Shown here: piece by piece, positions 34,472 to 42,866 of the stretch
Layout of the letters: every line of letters begins with the position of its first letter
How positions within the stretch are numbered: the stretch's first letter is position 1
Assembly: GCF_040459645.1 (NCBI RefSeq)
Contig: NZ_JARVHQ010000001.1
Span: 4,712,001-4,776,000 of the forward strand
DNA from: Bacillus cereus group sp. RP43
GTDB taxonomy: Bacteria; Bacillota; Bacilli; Bacillales; Bacillaceae_G
Reading direction: 5' to 3'
DNA: 64,000 bases
Position numbers and translations under genes: made by a program
The notes under the pieces: model-generated
The model's database searches: none
What the model was told of the DNA's origin: nothing
What the model saw: the letters and a program-made list of their open reading frames with translations, nothing else

Positions 34472-34563
34472 CTCTCCCTACGCTGGCATTATCCAACAGG
34501 TTCAAATGGTCAATGACGGACTAGTAGTCATACTCTCAGTTTGCATCCACAAACTCCCATGTG
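34472..34563 (-). promoter_or_regulatory. TPP riboswitch of thiM-thiE
   Basis: Minus strand: ATGGGAGTTTGTGGATGC, ACTGAGAGTATGAC, ACCATTTGAACCTGTTGG and ATAATGCCAGCGTAGGGAG, the THI-box blocks in order, followed by the terminator at 34420-34455. Confidence 0.96.
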
Positions 34564-34629
34564 TTTATTATTCATCTACTTCAAAGTCTACTCTTATTCT
34601 AGTAAAATAACAAGTTCTTTACTTTTCCA

Positions 34630-34749
34630 TTAGTCTTTTGTATCTTGTTCTACGTAAATTGTTGGAGCAATTTTTTCAAACTCTTTATATGAATCTGATT
34701 GTCTTCCAGAAATGATAATTAATTCTGGGTTCATTTCATCAAAACCTAT
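34630..34749 (-). pseudogene. Remnant of a siderophore-binding lipoprotein gene
   Basis: A minus-strand frame of about 39 codons reads IGFDEMNPELIIISGRQSDS then YKEFEKIAPTIYVEQDTKD and stops. This is the mid-protein motif of iron-siderophore ABC binding proteins (FatB/YclQ type: '..NPDLIIISGRQ..YKEFEKIAPTI'). It has no signal sequence, no lipobox and no start with an SD, and stop codons occur just upstream, so only a fragment remains, between the thiM riboswitch and topB. Confidence 0.65.
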
Positions 34750-34828
34750 TCAAACCTGGAGCGAAACTGAATCTCAAGAAGATGTATGCTATAGTTAACG
34801 TATGGAAATTTGAAAGGATGTTTTTAAT

Positions 34829-37018
34829 ATGTCAAAAAGCGTTGTAATCGCTGAAAAACCTTCCGTTGCACGTGATATCGCACGTGTACTGAAATGTGAT
34901 AAAAAAGGAAACGGCTATCTTGAAGGTAGTAAATATATTGTTACTTGGGCTTTAGGTCATCTCGTTACATTAGCTGATCCAGAAAGCTATGATGTGAAAT
35001 ATAAAAAATGGGATTTAGAAGATTTACCAATGCTACCTGAGCGTTTAAAACTAACAGTTATTAAACAAACAGGGAAACAGTTTAATGCTGTGAAAAGCCA
35101 ACTACTTAGAAAAGACGTAAATGAAATCATTATAGCTACTGACGCCGGTCGTGAGGGAGAGTTGGTCGCACGCTGGATTATCGATAAAGTTAAAATGCAG
35201 AAACCGATTAAACGTCTATGGATTTCATCTGTTACCGATAAAGCAATTAAAGATGGCTTCGCAAATTTAAAACCAGGAAAAGCATATGACAATCTATACG
35301 CTTCGGCTGTCGCACGTTCAGAGGCTGACTGGTATATCGGACTTAATGCGACTCGAGCATTAACTACTCGCTTTAATGCCCAACTAAATTGTGGTCGTGT
35401 TCAAACACCTACTGTAGCCATGATTGCAAGCCGTGAAGATGAAATCAAACATTTCAAAGCTCAAACTTACTATGGTATCGAAGCTCAAACAGCTGAGAGA
35501 TTAAAGCTAACTTGGCAAGATACAAAAGGAAATAGCCGTAGCTTTAATAAAGAAAAAACTGATGCAATCGTGAACAAAATTAGTAAGCAAAATGCTACTG
35601 TTGTAGACATTGATAAAAAACAAAAGAAGTCGTTCGCTCCTGGTCTTTACGATTTAACTGAGCTACAACGTGATGCGAATAAAATATTTGGTTACTCTGC
35701 GAAAGAAACATTAAACATTATGCAAAAATTATATGAACAGCATAAAGTTTTAACGTACCCTCGTACAGATTCACGCTATATTTCATCTGATATTGTCGGA
35801 ACACTTCCAGAGCGTCTGAAGGCTTGCGGAGTTGGAGAATACCGTCCTTTAGCACATAAAGTATTGCAGAAACCTGTAAAATCTAATAAATCATTTGTTG
35901 ATGATAGTAAAGTAAGTGATCATCACGCAATTATTCCAACAGAGAGCTATGTAAACTTCTCAGCTTTCACAGATAAAGAACGTAAAATTTATGACTTAGT
36001 TGTAAAACGTTTCTTAGCTGTTTTATTCCCGGCCTTTGAATATGAACAACTAACATTGCGCACGAAAATTGGTGACGAAACGTTCATCGCACGCGGAAAA
36101 ACGATTTTACATGCTGGTTGGAAAGAGGTTTATGCAAATCGGTTTGAAGATGATGATGCAAGCGATGATGTAAAAGAACAAATCTTACCTCGCATCGAAA
36201 AAGGCGATACATTAAACATAAAACTAATTGTCCAAACATCGGGTCAAACGAAAGCACCTGCACGCTTTAATGAAGCAACATTACTTTCAGCAATGGAAAA
36301 CCCAACAAAATACATGGATACGCAAAACAAACAACTTGCTGACACGTTAAAGTCAACTGGTGGATTAGGTACTGTAGCTACACGAGCTGATATTATCGAC
36401 AAGTTATTCAATTCGTTCTTGCTTGAAAAACGTGGTAAAGATATTCATATTACTTCAAAAGGCCGTCAGTTACTTGATTTAGTGCCAGAAGAACTGAAAT
36501 CTCCTACACTAACTGGTGAATGGGAGCAAAAGTTAGAAGCTATCGCTAAAGGAAAATTAAAGAAAGAAGTATTCATTTCAGAAATGAAGAACTATACGAA
36601 AGAAATTGTTGCTGAAATTAAATCGAGTGATAAAAAATATAAACATGACAACATTTCAACGAAGTCTTGTCCAGACTGTGGTAAACCGATGTTAGAAGTA
36701 AACGGTAAAAAAGGTAAAATGCTTGTATGCCAAGATCGCGAATGTGGTCACCGTAAAAATGTATCCCGTACTACAAACGCACGCTGTCCTCAGTGTAAAA
36801 AGAAACTAGAACTTCGTGGTGAAGGAGCGGGCCAAATTTTCGCATGTAAATGTGGCTATCGTGAGAAACTTTCTACATTCCAAGAGAGACGTAAAAAAGA
36901 ATCCGGCAGCAAAGCTGATAAACGTGACGTCCAAAAATATATGAAACAACAGAACAAAGAGGAAGAACCATTAAACAATCCATTCGCAGAAGCATTAAAG
37001 AAATTAAAATTTGATTAA
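34829..37018 (+). CDS. topB: DNA topoisomerase III
   Basis: 729 residues. TOPRIM domain starts VVIAEKPSVARDIARVL and continues to ATDAGREGELVARWI with the DxD/E metal site region. The catalytic Tyr310 is in LTYPRTDSRYI. The C-terminus has topoisomerase zinc-ribbon-like modules: CPDCGKPM..CQDRECGH and CPQCKKKL..CKCG. Type IA enzyme that decatenates replication or recombination intermediates. AAAGGATG SD; monocistronic with a terminator. Length agrees with Bacillus TopB. Confidence 0.96.
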   Translation: MSKSVVIAEKPSVARDIARVLKCDKKGNGYLEGSKYIVTWALGHLVTLADPESYDVKYKKWDLEDLPMLPERLKLTVIKQTGKQFNAVKSQLLRKDVNEIIIATDAGREGELVARWIIDKVKMQKPIKRLWISSVTDKAIKDGFANLKPGKAYDNLYASAVARSEADWYIGLNATRALTTRFNAQLNCGRVQTPTVAMIASREDEIKHFKAQTYYGIEAQTAERLKLTWQDTKGNSRSFNKEKTDAIVNKISKQNATVVDIDKKQKKSFAPGLYDLTELQRDANKIFGYSAKETLNIMQKLYEQHKVLTYPRTDSRYISSDIVGTLPERLKACGVGEYRPLAHKVLQKPVKSNKSFVDDSKVSDHHAIIPTESYVNFSAFTDKERKIYDLVVKRFLAVLFPAFEYEQLTLRTKIGDETFIARGKTILHAGWKEVYANRFEDDDASDDVKEQILPRIEKGDTLNIKLIVQTSGQTKAPARFNEATLLSAMENPTKYMDTQNKQLADTLKSTGGLGTVATRADIIDKLFNSFLLEKRGKDIHITSKGRQLLDLVPEELKSPTLTGEWEQKLEAIAKGKLKKEVFISEMKNYTKEIVAEIKSSDKKYKHDNISTKSCPDCGKPMLEVNGKKGKMLVCQDRECGHRKNVSRTTNARCPQCKKKLELRGEGAGQIFACKCGYREKLSTFQERRKKESGSKADKRDVQKYMKQQNKEEEPLNNPFAEALKKLKFD

Positions 37019-37020
37019 AT

Positions 37021-37057
37021 AAAAAGGTTCCTACCTCTATCGGTAGGAACCTTTTTA
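37021..37057. terminator. Bidirectional terminator topB / YhgE gene
   Basis: AAAAAGGTTCCTACC and GGTAGGAACCTTTTT form a 15-bp stem with a 7-base loop. Confidence 0.92.
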
Positions 37058-39919
37058 TTAATGAATGATTTTACTTCCTTTTGCATTCTCAACGAATTTT
37101 TCACTTGATTTGTTAATTGGTGTTTTCAGTAATAACGCAGCAACAATCATAACTACTACGAAAACACTTAACACAAGTAAATCTCTAGTTACTATATCCC
37201 AAAGCATTCCGCCAACTGTTTCACGAATTGCACTAATTGCATATGTGAATGGTAAGAACGGATAAATTGCTTGGAAGAACGGTGGTGTCATTTGAATTGG
37301 GAATGTTCCGCCTGATCCCGCTACTTGCAGTACAAGTAAAATGATCGCCATCGATTTCCCAACGTTTCCAAAAATAGAAACCAGTGAGTATACGATACAA
37401 ACAAAGACTCCCCCAATAAATAAACTAAATAACACAAACCAGAACTTATCGACTACGTACGTACCGAGTAAGAATATATCTCCCATTGATACGATAAACG
37501 CTTGTGAAAGACCTATCGTTAAGAATGTTAATAAACGTCCGAAGTAAACTTCATGGCTCTTATAATTCGCGCCCTCTTCGTGTACTTCTACCGTTAATAA
37601 TGAAACCATTAATAATGCGCCTACCCATAATGCAAGCACTGTATAGAATGGTGACATTGCTGAACCGTAGTTCGGCATCGCAAATAATTTATTCTCTTTT
37701 AAATTTACTGGATTCGCAAAGTAATCACTTTGCTTTTCAACATCGTTTTTCAATAAACGAATGATGTCTTTTATATCCTCTTCTGATTCAAAATCACGAA
37801 TTTTATCTGCTAATTCTTTAATCTTTTTCTCAGTCTCCGGCATTTCAGCTTTAATGTCTGCTAATTTCTTTCTACCGTCTACTAAGCCTTTTGATGAATC
37901 TTCTAGTAATTTTTTAACATCTGGAAGCTTTTTGTCTGCATCATTTAAAATTTGAGTTGTATTTTTCGACATCTCTTTTGTACGAGCAATTGCTGTATTA
38001 AAGTTCGGAACAATTTCTGAATCATACGTGGACAATACATCTGCTAATTGAGCTGCTCCACCTTTTGCTGCATTGTTAATACTTTCAATTACATCTTTTG
38101 TAGGTTTCTGGCCATTGTTAAGAAGTGTAATCCCCTTATTCGTTGCCTCTACACCTTTTTGCAAACTGCTTTTCGCTTTATTTAATTTTGCAATTCCATT
38201 ATTAAGGTTTTTATCACTATTTACATCCGCTAAAACCTTATTTGTGCTTTCTAGAACTGGAATCATATCATCAATTAAACCGATTCCAGATTGGAATTGA
38301 CCATTTAAACTATTTAAAGCTACTTTCGTTGAATCTAAATCGTTAATACCTCTATTTTTTACATCTTCTTTCGCCTTTTGTAAATCAGCTTTTGCACCTT
38401 CAATGCCATTTTTTACTTTATCGTAATCTGCTTTTGCATTATCATATGCTGCATTTGCATCAGCTTTAGCTTGATCTACTGTGCTAACTGCTTTTTTATA
38501 ATCTGCTACAAATGTTTCATTATAATCTTTTTCAGCTTGATCAATTAACGCATTTGCTGCATCTAATTTTTGATTAGCTACATCTGTTACATCTTTCTTT
38601 ACTTCTTGTCCTGTACCAATAGCATTTACAATATCTTTAATACCGTTATTTGCATTTTCCATACCGCCTTTAAGCTTCGTCAGGCGATCCACTCGTCCTT
38701 GGAAAAAGCTTTTACCAAAATCAGTCGTTACTGATTTCTGAAGTTCGGTAAATACATTAATAAGATACGAAATACCCTCTGTACGAGATTGCAATTGATC
38801 TGATACCGCATTTAAATCTTTCTTTGCTTGTTCCGGATCAAATTTTCCATTTTGCAATCCATTTACAACACTTTTCCCATAAGCCGTTCCTGCACGGGAT
38901 GAACTTAAAACATTATTTACTGTTTGATTAATATTTTGCGCTATACTTTTGTAACCATCATTGTTCAACTTAGAAAGATCCGGTCTCGCCGGGAATTCAG
39001 GTAATCCATTCATTCCAGAAAAATCAGGGATATTTAAATCTACACCCGGATTCATTAAAAAGTCAGTAAATGCAGCTGCGCTATCCATAACACCTTTGGC
39101 TGCTACTAAATCATTTCTTATCGTTCCTGGAGCATTCTTTAATGTTTGATCTTGTCTTGCAAAGAACTTATCTAAATTTGCCAACGCTTCTTGCCCATCA
39201 TTTATTACACTCTCTACAACAGGTAGATCTTTTTGTGCTACTTTCACGATATCTTCCGCTCGAGTCGCATCATCTAATGCCTTATCCATAAGTGTATTCA
39301 TTTCTGGGAACTGCGCTTCTAATTTAAATACAAGATCTTTTACTTTCTCGATACTTGGTAAGTTTGTTTCTAAATCGATTCCAAGGTCATTGAAGATTTC
39401 AAAAATCTCACCGTTTGCTGTTTTAACAAAGTTTTTACTAACCTCTTCTGTAAGACCCGATGCACCTTTAGCTGTAATTTTCGGTGCAATCGCATTTACT
39501 TTTTCATTTACATAGTAATCAAGTTCTGGTTTCTGTGGGTTTTCATTCAAGACTGTTGCAATCTTTTCAGAAAAATCTTTTGGAATAGTAATACTTGCGG
39601 AATAATCTCCACGCTCTACTCCATAAATTGCTTGCTTTTCATCGACAAACTTCCATCCAAAATTTTTATCCTTCTTAAGTGAATCTACAATTTCTTTCCC
39701 AATGTTAATATCTTTCCCTCTTAAATTTGATCCAACATCTTGGTTAGAAACTGCAATCTGGATTCCTTTCGTATTTCCGTAAGGATCCCAAGAAGCCTTA
39801 ATGTTAAACCATGCATATAACGATGGTAAAATCATTAACCCTAAAACAATAACAATTGCAGCCCAATGTTTGGCTACATTCCGTAAATCTGTCTTATAAA
39901 TACGCCAAATCTGTTTCAT
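37058..39919 (-). CDS. YhgE/Pip-family membrane protein
   Basis: 953 residues from the ATG at 39919, eight bases after AGGTGA; a GTG four codons earlier is less likely. One N-terminal helix (about 18-40, HWAAIVIVLGLMILPSLYAWFNI) is characteristic of YhgE/Pip (phage infection protein) and ABC-2-like exporters. A very long extracellular region follows (about 45-720), much of it Ala/Lys/Asp-rich predicted coiled coil. The C-terminus has about five or six membrane helices (about 745-940). Pip of Lactococcus is a phage receptor; YhgE proteins otherwise have no defined substrate. Single gene with a palindrome in its promoter region. Confidence 0.9.
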   Translation of the reverse strand: MKQIWRIYKTDLRNVAKHWAAIVIVLGLMILPSLYAWFNIKASWDPYGNTKGIQIAVSNQDVGSNLRGKDINIGKEIVDSLKKDKNFGWKFVDEKQAIYGVERGDYSASITIPKDFSEKIATVLNENPQKPELDYYVNEKVNAIAPKITAKGASGLTEEVSKNFVKTANGEIFEIFNDLGIDLETNLPSIEKVKDLVFKLEAQFPEMNTLMDKALDDATRAEDIVKVAQKDLPVVESVINDGQEALANLDKFFARQDQTLKNAPGTIRNDLVAAKGVMDSAAAFTDFLMNPGVDLNIPDFSGMNGLPEFPARPDLSKLNNDGYKSIAQNINQTVNNVLSSSRAGTAYGKSVVNGLQNGKFDPEQAKKDLNAVSDQLQSRTEGISYLINVFTELQKSVTTDFGKSFFQGRVDRLTKLKGGMENANNGIKDIVNAIGTGQEVKKDVTDVANQKLDAANALIDQAEKDYNETFVADYKKAVSTVDQAKADANAAYDNAKADYDKVKNGIEGAKADLQKAKEDVKNRGINDLDSTKVALNSLNGQFQSGIGLIDDMIPVLESTNKVLADVNSDKNLNNGIAKLNKAKSSLQKGVEATNKGITLLNNGQKPTKDVIESINNAAKGGAAQLADVLSTYDSEIVPNFNTAIARTKEMSKNTTQILNDADKKLPDVKKLLEDSSKGLVDGRKKLADIKAEMPETEKKIKELADKIRDFESEEDIKDIIRLLKNDVEKQSDYFANPVNLKENKLFAMPNYGSAMSPFYTVLALWVGALLMVSLLTVEVHEEGANYKSHEVYFGRLLTFLTIGLSQAFIVSMGDIFLLGTYVVDKFWFVLFSLFIGGVFVCIVYSLVSIFGNVGKSMAIILLVLQVAGSGGTFPIQMTPPFFQAIYPFLPFTYAISAIRETVGGMLWDIVTRDLLVLSVFVVVMIVAALLLKTPINKSSEKFVENAKGSKIIH

Positions 39920-40044
39920 ATAAGCAATCACCTAATTATATATTTTTCTTTCTTTAGAAAATGATACATACATTTTGCAATTATATCACTTTCTACATCG
40001 TGGATTAAACGAAAACATACTATTTTTCCCATTAAATATTTCAC

Positions 40045-40068
40045 TTACTTCATTATATAACGAAGTAA
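40045..40068. promoter_or_regulatory. 24-bp near-perfect palindrome upstream of the YhgE gene
   Basis: TTACTTCATTATATAACGAAGTAA; only one base pair breaks the symmetry. The minus strand reads a TATAAT inside it, so an operator overlapping the -10 region is plausible. It lies about 125 bases before the start codon. Confidence 0.55.
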
Positions 40069-40140
40069 AAAAAGTATGCATACAAAATGACCAAATTAGT
40101 TTTACATTCAATAATAACAAATATATAGGAAATGTCATAA

Positions 40141-40178
40141 AAAATACAAGTATTTTCTCTTGGGAATACTTGTATTTA
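40141..40178 (-). terminator. Second hairpin downstream of the EEP gene
   Basis: AAATACAAGTATT and AATACTTGTATTT form a 13-bp stem; T-run on the minus strand (TTTTTTAT). Confidence 0.65.
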
Positions 40179-40183
40179 TCAAA

Positions 40184-40222
40184 AAACCCTCCCAGCTTTT
40201 CATTATCTGTGAGGGTTTCTTC
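40184..40222 (-). terminator. Terminator of the EEP-family gene
   Basis: Minus strand AAACCCTCAC..GAGGGTTT with a 15-17 base loop followed by TTTTTG, three bases past the stop codon. Confidence 0.8.
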
Positions 40223-40224
40223 TA

Positions 40225-41016
40225 TTATATATCTAATTGTACTTCTACACCGAAATGATCAGAAATTACATTTCGATTTGTTCCATTAAAAATGACTTTT
40301 GAAGAATTAACTGTTTTACTTTGATTGCTTAATATTAGGTCGATTCGTAAGTTTTGTTTATTTTCATCCCAACCAGCAATCTCTCCTTGGACAGTTGTTC
40401 CTTCATCCTTCTCTATCGCTAGTTCATATGTGTCATATAAACCTTTTTGCATCGTATACTCATAACCCTCTCCTTCCAAACGAGCATTGTTATTAAAATC
40501 ACCCATTAAGAAGAAAAGTTCATTGCTATTTACACGCTCCATTAAACGATCAACTTGGTCTTTGAATGATTCTTCTTCATCATTCCACCAACCGAGATGG
40601 CAAGAATAAAACGTTATATTCTTATCATTATAAGCAATTGTTGCACTTACAATTTTGCGTGTTTTCCAATACGTTGTATCCTTATTTTCTGAGACAAAGA
40701 ACGTATCTTCCTTTACAATGTTGTGCTTTGTTATAATTGCTAACCCTTCTTCGTACACATCATATCCAATATGAGAGAAATCCCAAATAATATTGTATTC
40801 TTTTACATTTAATGCTCTTAACTCTTCTAGCAGTAAAAGTCCAAAATTATCTTTTTTCTTGTTACCGCATACATTTTCAGCTTGTATAGACTGACTTACT
40901 TCTTGCAATGCGATCACATCATAATCTTCTTCTTGAATTGCTTTAGCAAGATACTTTATTTTTTCAATTTGATTCTCTTCTTGCCAAGAGTGACAATTTA
41001 AAGTTAGCAATTTCAT
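40225..41016 (-). CDS. Endonuclease/exonuclease/phosphatase (EEP) family protein
   Basis: 263 residues from the ATG at 41016; AGGTG lies upstream and the PTS stop codon is only 4 bases before it, whereas the in-frame GTG at 41028 would overlap the PTS gene. EEP fold: LLTLNCHSW, the metal Glu in DVIALQEVSQ, HLGWWNDEE, LMGDFNNNA (catalytic Asp/Asn) and the C-terminal ISDHFGVEVQLD. No signal peptide. Substrate unknown; position behind a PTS IIBC gene and an alpha-glucosidase suggests a sugar-phosphate or phosphodiester role, though this is only contextual. Confidence 0.88.
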   Translation of the reverse strand: MKLLTLNCHSWQEENQIEKIKYLAKAIQEEDYDVIALQEVSQSIQAENVCGNKKKDNFGLLLLEELRALNVKEYNIIWDFSHIGYDVYEEGLAIITKHNIVKEDTFFVSENKDTTYWKTRKIVSATIAYNDKNITFYSCHLGWWNDEEESFKDQVDRLMERVNSNELFFLMGDFNNNARLEGEGYEYTMQKGLYDTYELAIEKDEGTTVQGEIAGWDENKQNLRIDLILSNQSKTVNSSKVIFNGTNRNVISDHFGVEVQLDI

Positions 41017-41020
41017 ATTA

Positions 41021-42658
41021 TTACGCACCTAACATATCTTGAATGTCTGACTTTAATACGTCAGCTTTCGGGCCATATACTGCTTGTACACCTTTATCTT
41101 TTACAATAAGTCCTAAAGCACCATTTTGTTTCCATTTTGCTTCTGGTGCAACAACATCTAAATCTTTTACTGTTACACGTAAACGTGTCATACAAGCATC
41201 TACGTCAGCAATATTATCTTTTCCGCCCAATAAATCAATAACTTTTGTTGCTAATGAACCGTCTTGTACATTTCCTGTTCCTTCTGTTGACTCATCTTCA
41301 TTATCAATATAGTTACCTGCACGCCCTGGTGTTGGTAAGTTGAACTTTTTGATTAAGAAGTTAAATAATGTAAAGTTTAGACCGAAGAACACTAATGAAA
41401 CAATGACAAAGTTAATTAAGTCTCTCGTTAATCCTGCATTGACCATCATTGGTGTACGTGTAATTAACTCAATAAATCCGAATGCATGAACACGTAAATC
41501 AATTAAATCTGCTAATGCGAATGCAAGTCCTGTTGTAATAGCATATACAACATATAATACTGGAGCAATAAACATGAACATGAATTCAATTGGTTCTGTT
41601 ACACCTGTTAAGAATACTGCTAATGCTGCTGATAAGAACATTGGTTTATATTTTGCACGTTTTTCTTTATCAACATTACGGAACATCGCAAACGCAATCC
41701 CCATTAACGCTGCTGTAGAGCCGATAACTTGTCCAGCTTTGAAACGAGCTGGTACAACGTTATTTAATAAATCGTTATATGCTTTCGTATCTCCATTTGC
41801 TAATAAATTATTTAAATCTGTAATCCATGCAAGCCATAATGGATCTTGCCCTGCTACAATTTGTCCAACTTTTGAGCCAGTTAGCATCGTATATGTTCCG
41901 CCTAGCTCTGTGTAGTTCATCGGAATCGTTAACATATGATGTAATCCAAATGGTAATAATAAACGTTCTAATGTTCCATATACAAATGGCGCAACAACTG
42001 GTGCACTATCTTTAGATGCTGCGATCCAGCGGCCAAATTCATTTAATCCACTTTGGATAAATGGCCATAAAAGTGATAATACAATCGCAGTGACTGTAGA
42101 CCAAACAATTACAACGAATGGTACGAAACGTTTTCCATTAAAGAATGCTAATGCCTGTGGCAGCTTATTATAGTTATAGTATTTGTTATATAAATTAGCT
42201 CCTAAGAACCCTGTGATAATCCCTACGAAAACTCCCATGTTTAATGCTGGTGCACCAAGTACAGAAGTAAAGTAATCTTTTACAATTAAATCTCCTGCTA
42301 ATACTGAAGAAACTGTCGCTTTTGAATCCGCTAACATTTGAGCGTTTACTCCAAATATAGCTCCTGTAATTCGGTTTGTTAAGACGAATGCTAATAGTGC
42401 TGCAAATGCACCACCTGCGCGATCCTTCGCCCAAGATCCCCCAATTGCTACTGCGAATAAAATGTGTAAGTTTGTAATAATTGCCCAACCGATGTCTTCC
42501 ATTACACGAGCAATTGTATGAACTGCGTTAATATCCCCAGCAGACATCCCAATTAGCTTACCGATGGAAATCATTAAACCAGCTGCTGGCATTACAGCTA
42601 CAACAACTAATAATGCTTTCCCGAACTTTTGCCAAAAATCAAAAGACGTAATTTTCAT
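41021..42658 (-). CDS. PTS alpha-glucoside/maltose-type transporter, IICB (EIIBC)
   Basis: 545 residues: a membrane IIC domain (about ten helices, residues 1-420) fused to a C-terminal cytoplasmic IIB domain. IIC hallmarks: MPAAGLMISIGK, FVYGTLERLLLPFGLHHMLTIPMNYTELGG and GVTEPIEFMFMFIAPVLY. IIB: DNIADVDACMTRLRVTVKD with the phospho-accepting Cys at about residue 484. No IIA domain, so it must use another PTS IIA (probably glucose-type). The neighbour alpha-glucosidase, 208 bases upstream, implies an alpha-glucoside such as maltose, isomaltose or trehalose-like sugar. GGGGAGG SD. Confidence 0.92.
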   Translation of the reverse strand: MKITSFDFWQKFGKALLVVVAVMPAAGLMISIGKLIGMSAGDINAVHTIARVMEDIGWAIITNLHILFAVAIGGSWAKDRAGGAFAALLAFVLTNRITGAIFGVNAQMLADSKATVSSVLAGDLIVKDYFTSVLGAPALNMGVFVGIITGFLGANLYNKYYNYNKLPQALAFFNGKRFVPFVVIVWSTVTAIVLSLLWPFIQSGLNEFGRWIAASKDSAPVVAPFVYGTLERLLLPFGLHHMLTIPMNYTELGGTYTMLTGSKVGQIVAGQDPLWLAWITDLNNLLANGDTKAYNDLLNNVVPARFKAGQVIGSTAALMGIAFAMFRNVDKEKRAKYKPMFLSAALAVFLTGVTEPIEFMFMFIAPVLYVVYAITTGLAFALADLIDLRVHAFGFIELITRTPMMVNAGLTRDLINFVIVSLVFFGLNFTLFNFLIKKFNLPTPGRAGNYIDNEDESTEGTGNVQDGSLATKVIDLLGGKDNIADVDACMTRLRVTVKDLDVVAPEAKWKQNGALGLIVKDKGVQAVYGPKADVLKSDIQDMLGA

Positions 42659-42720
42659 CTGTTCTTCCTCCCCTTTATTTATAACAACATAATGATTTAA
42701 ATTATAATTTCTGTTTCTCT

Positions 42721-42735
42721 TATGAAAACGATTCC
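42721..42735. promoter_or_regulatory. LacI/CcpA-type half-palindrome 1 upstream of the PTS gene
   Basis: TATGAAAACGATTCC, one of three AACG/CGTT-centred sites within 90 bases before the PTS start. Confidence 0.4.
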
Positions 42736-42763
42736 TTATATCCCTTTTTCTCTTTTCTCGTTA

Positions 42764-42780
42764 CGCAACCGTTTTCATAA
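42764..42780. promoter_or_regulatory. LacI-type operator 2 upstream of the PTS gene
   Basis: CGCAACCGTTTTCATAA resembles TTTGCAACTGTTTTCATT found upstream of the glucosidase gene (44611-44628), pointing to a shared MalR-like LacI regulator. Confidence 0.55.
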
Positions 42781-42790
42781 ATCTATTTTA

Positions 42791-42807
42791 ATAAAAGCGT
42801 TTTCACA
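42791..42807. promoter_or_regulatory. cre-like site upstream of the PTS gene
   Basis: The minus strand reads TGTGAAAACGCTTTTAT; TGAAAACGCTTTTA matches the cre consensus TGWAANCGNTNWCA at all but one position. Confidence 0.6.
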
Positions 42808-42833
42808 TTGCAATAGAAATTTATTTTTTTTCA

Positions 42834-42866
42834 TAAAAAAAGATGCTCAAGGAGCATCCTTTTTTA
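42834..42866 (-). terminator. Terminator of the alpha-glucosidase gene
   Basis: Minus strand AAAAAGGATGCTCC-TT-GAGCATCTTTTTTT, located immediately after the stop codon, so the PTS gene is probably transcribed mainly from its own promoter. Confidence 0.85.

Noticed and set aside
39975..40289. 104-aa plus-strand frame upstream of the YhgE gene
   Set aside because: Compositionally non-coding, no SD, and it runs into the terminators and 3' end of the EEP gene.
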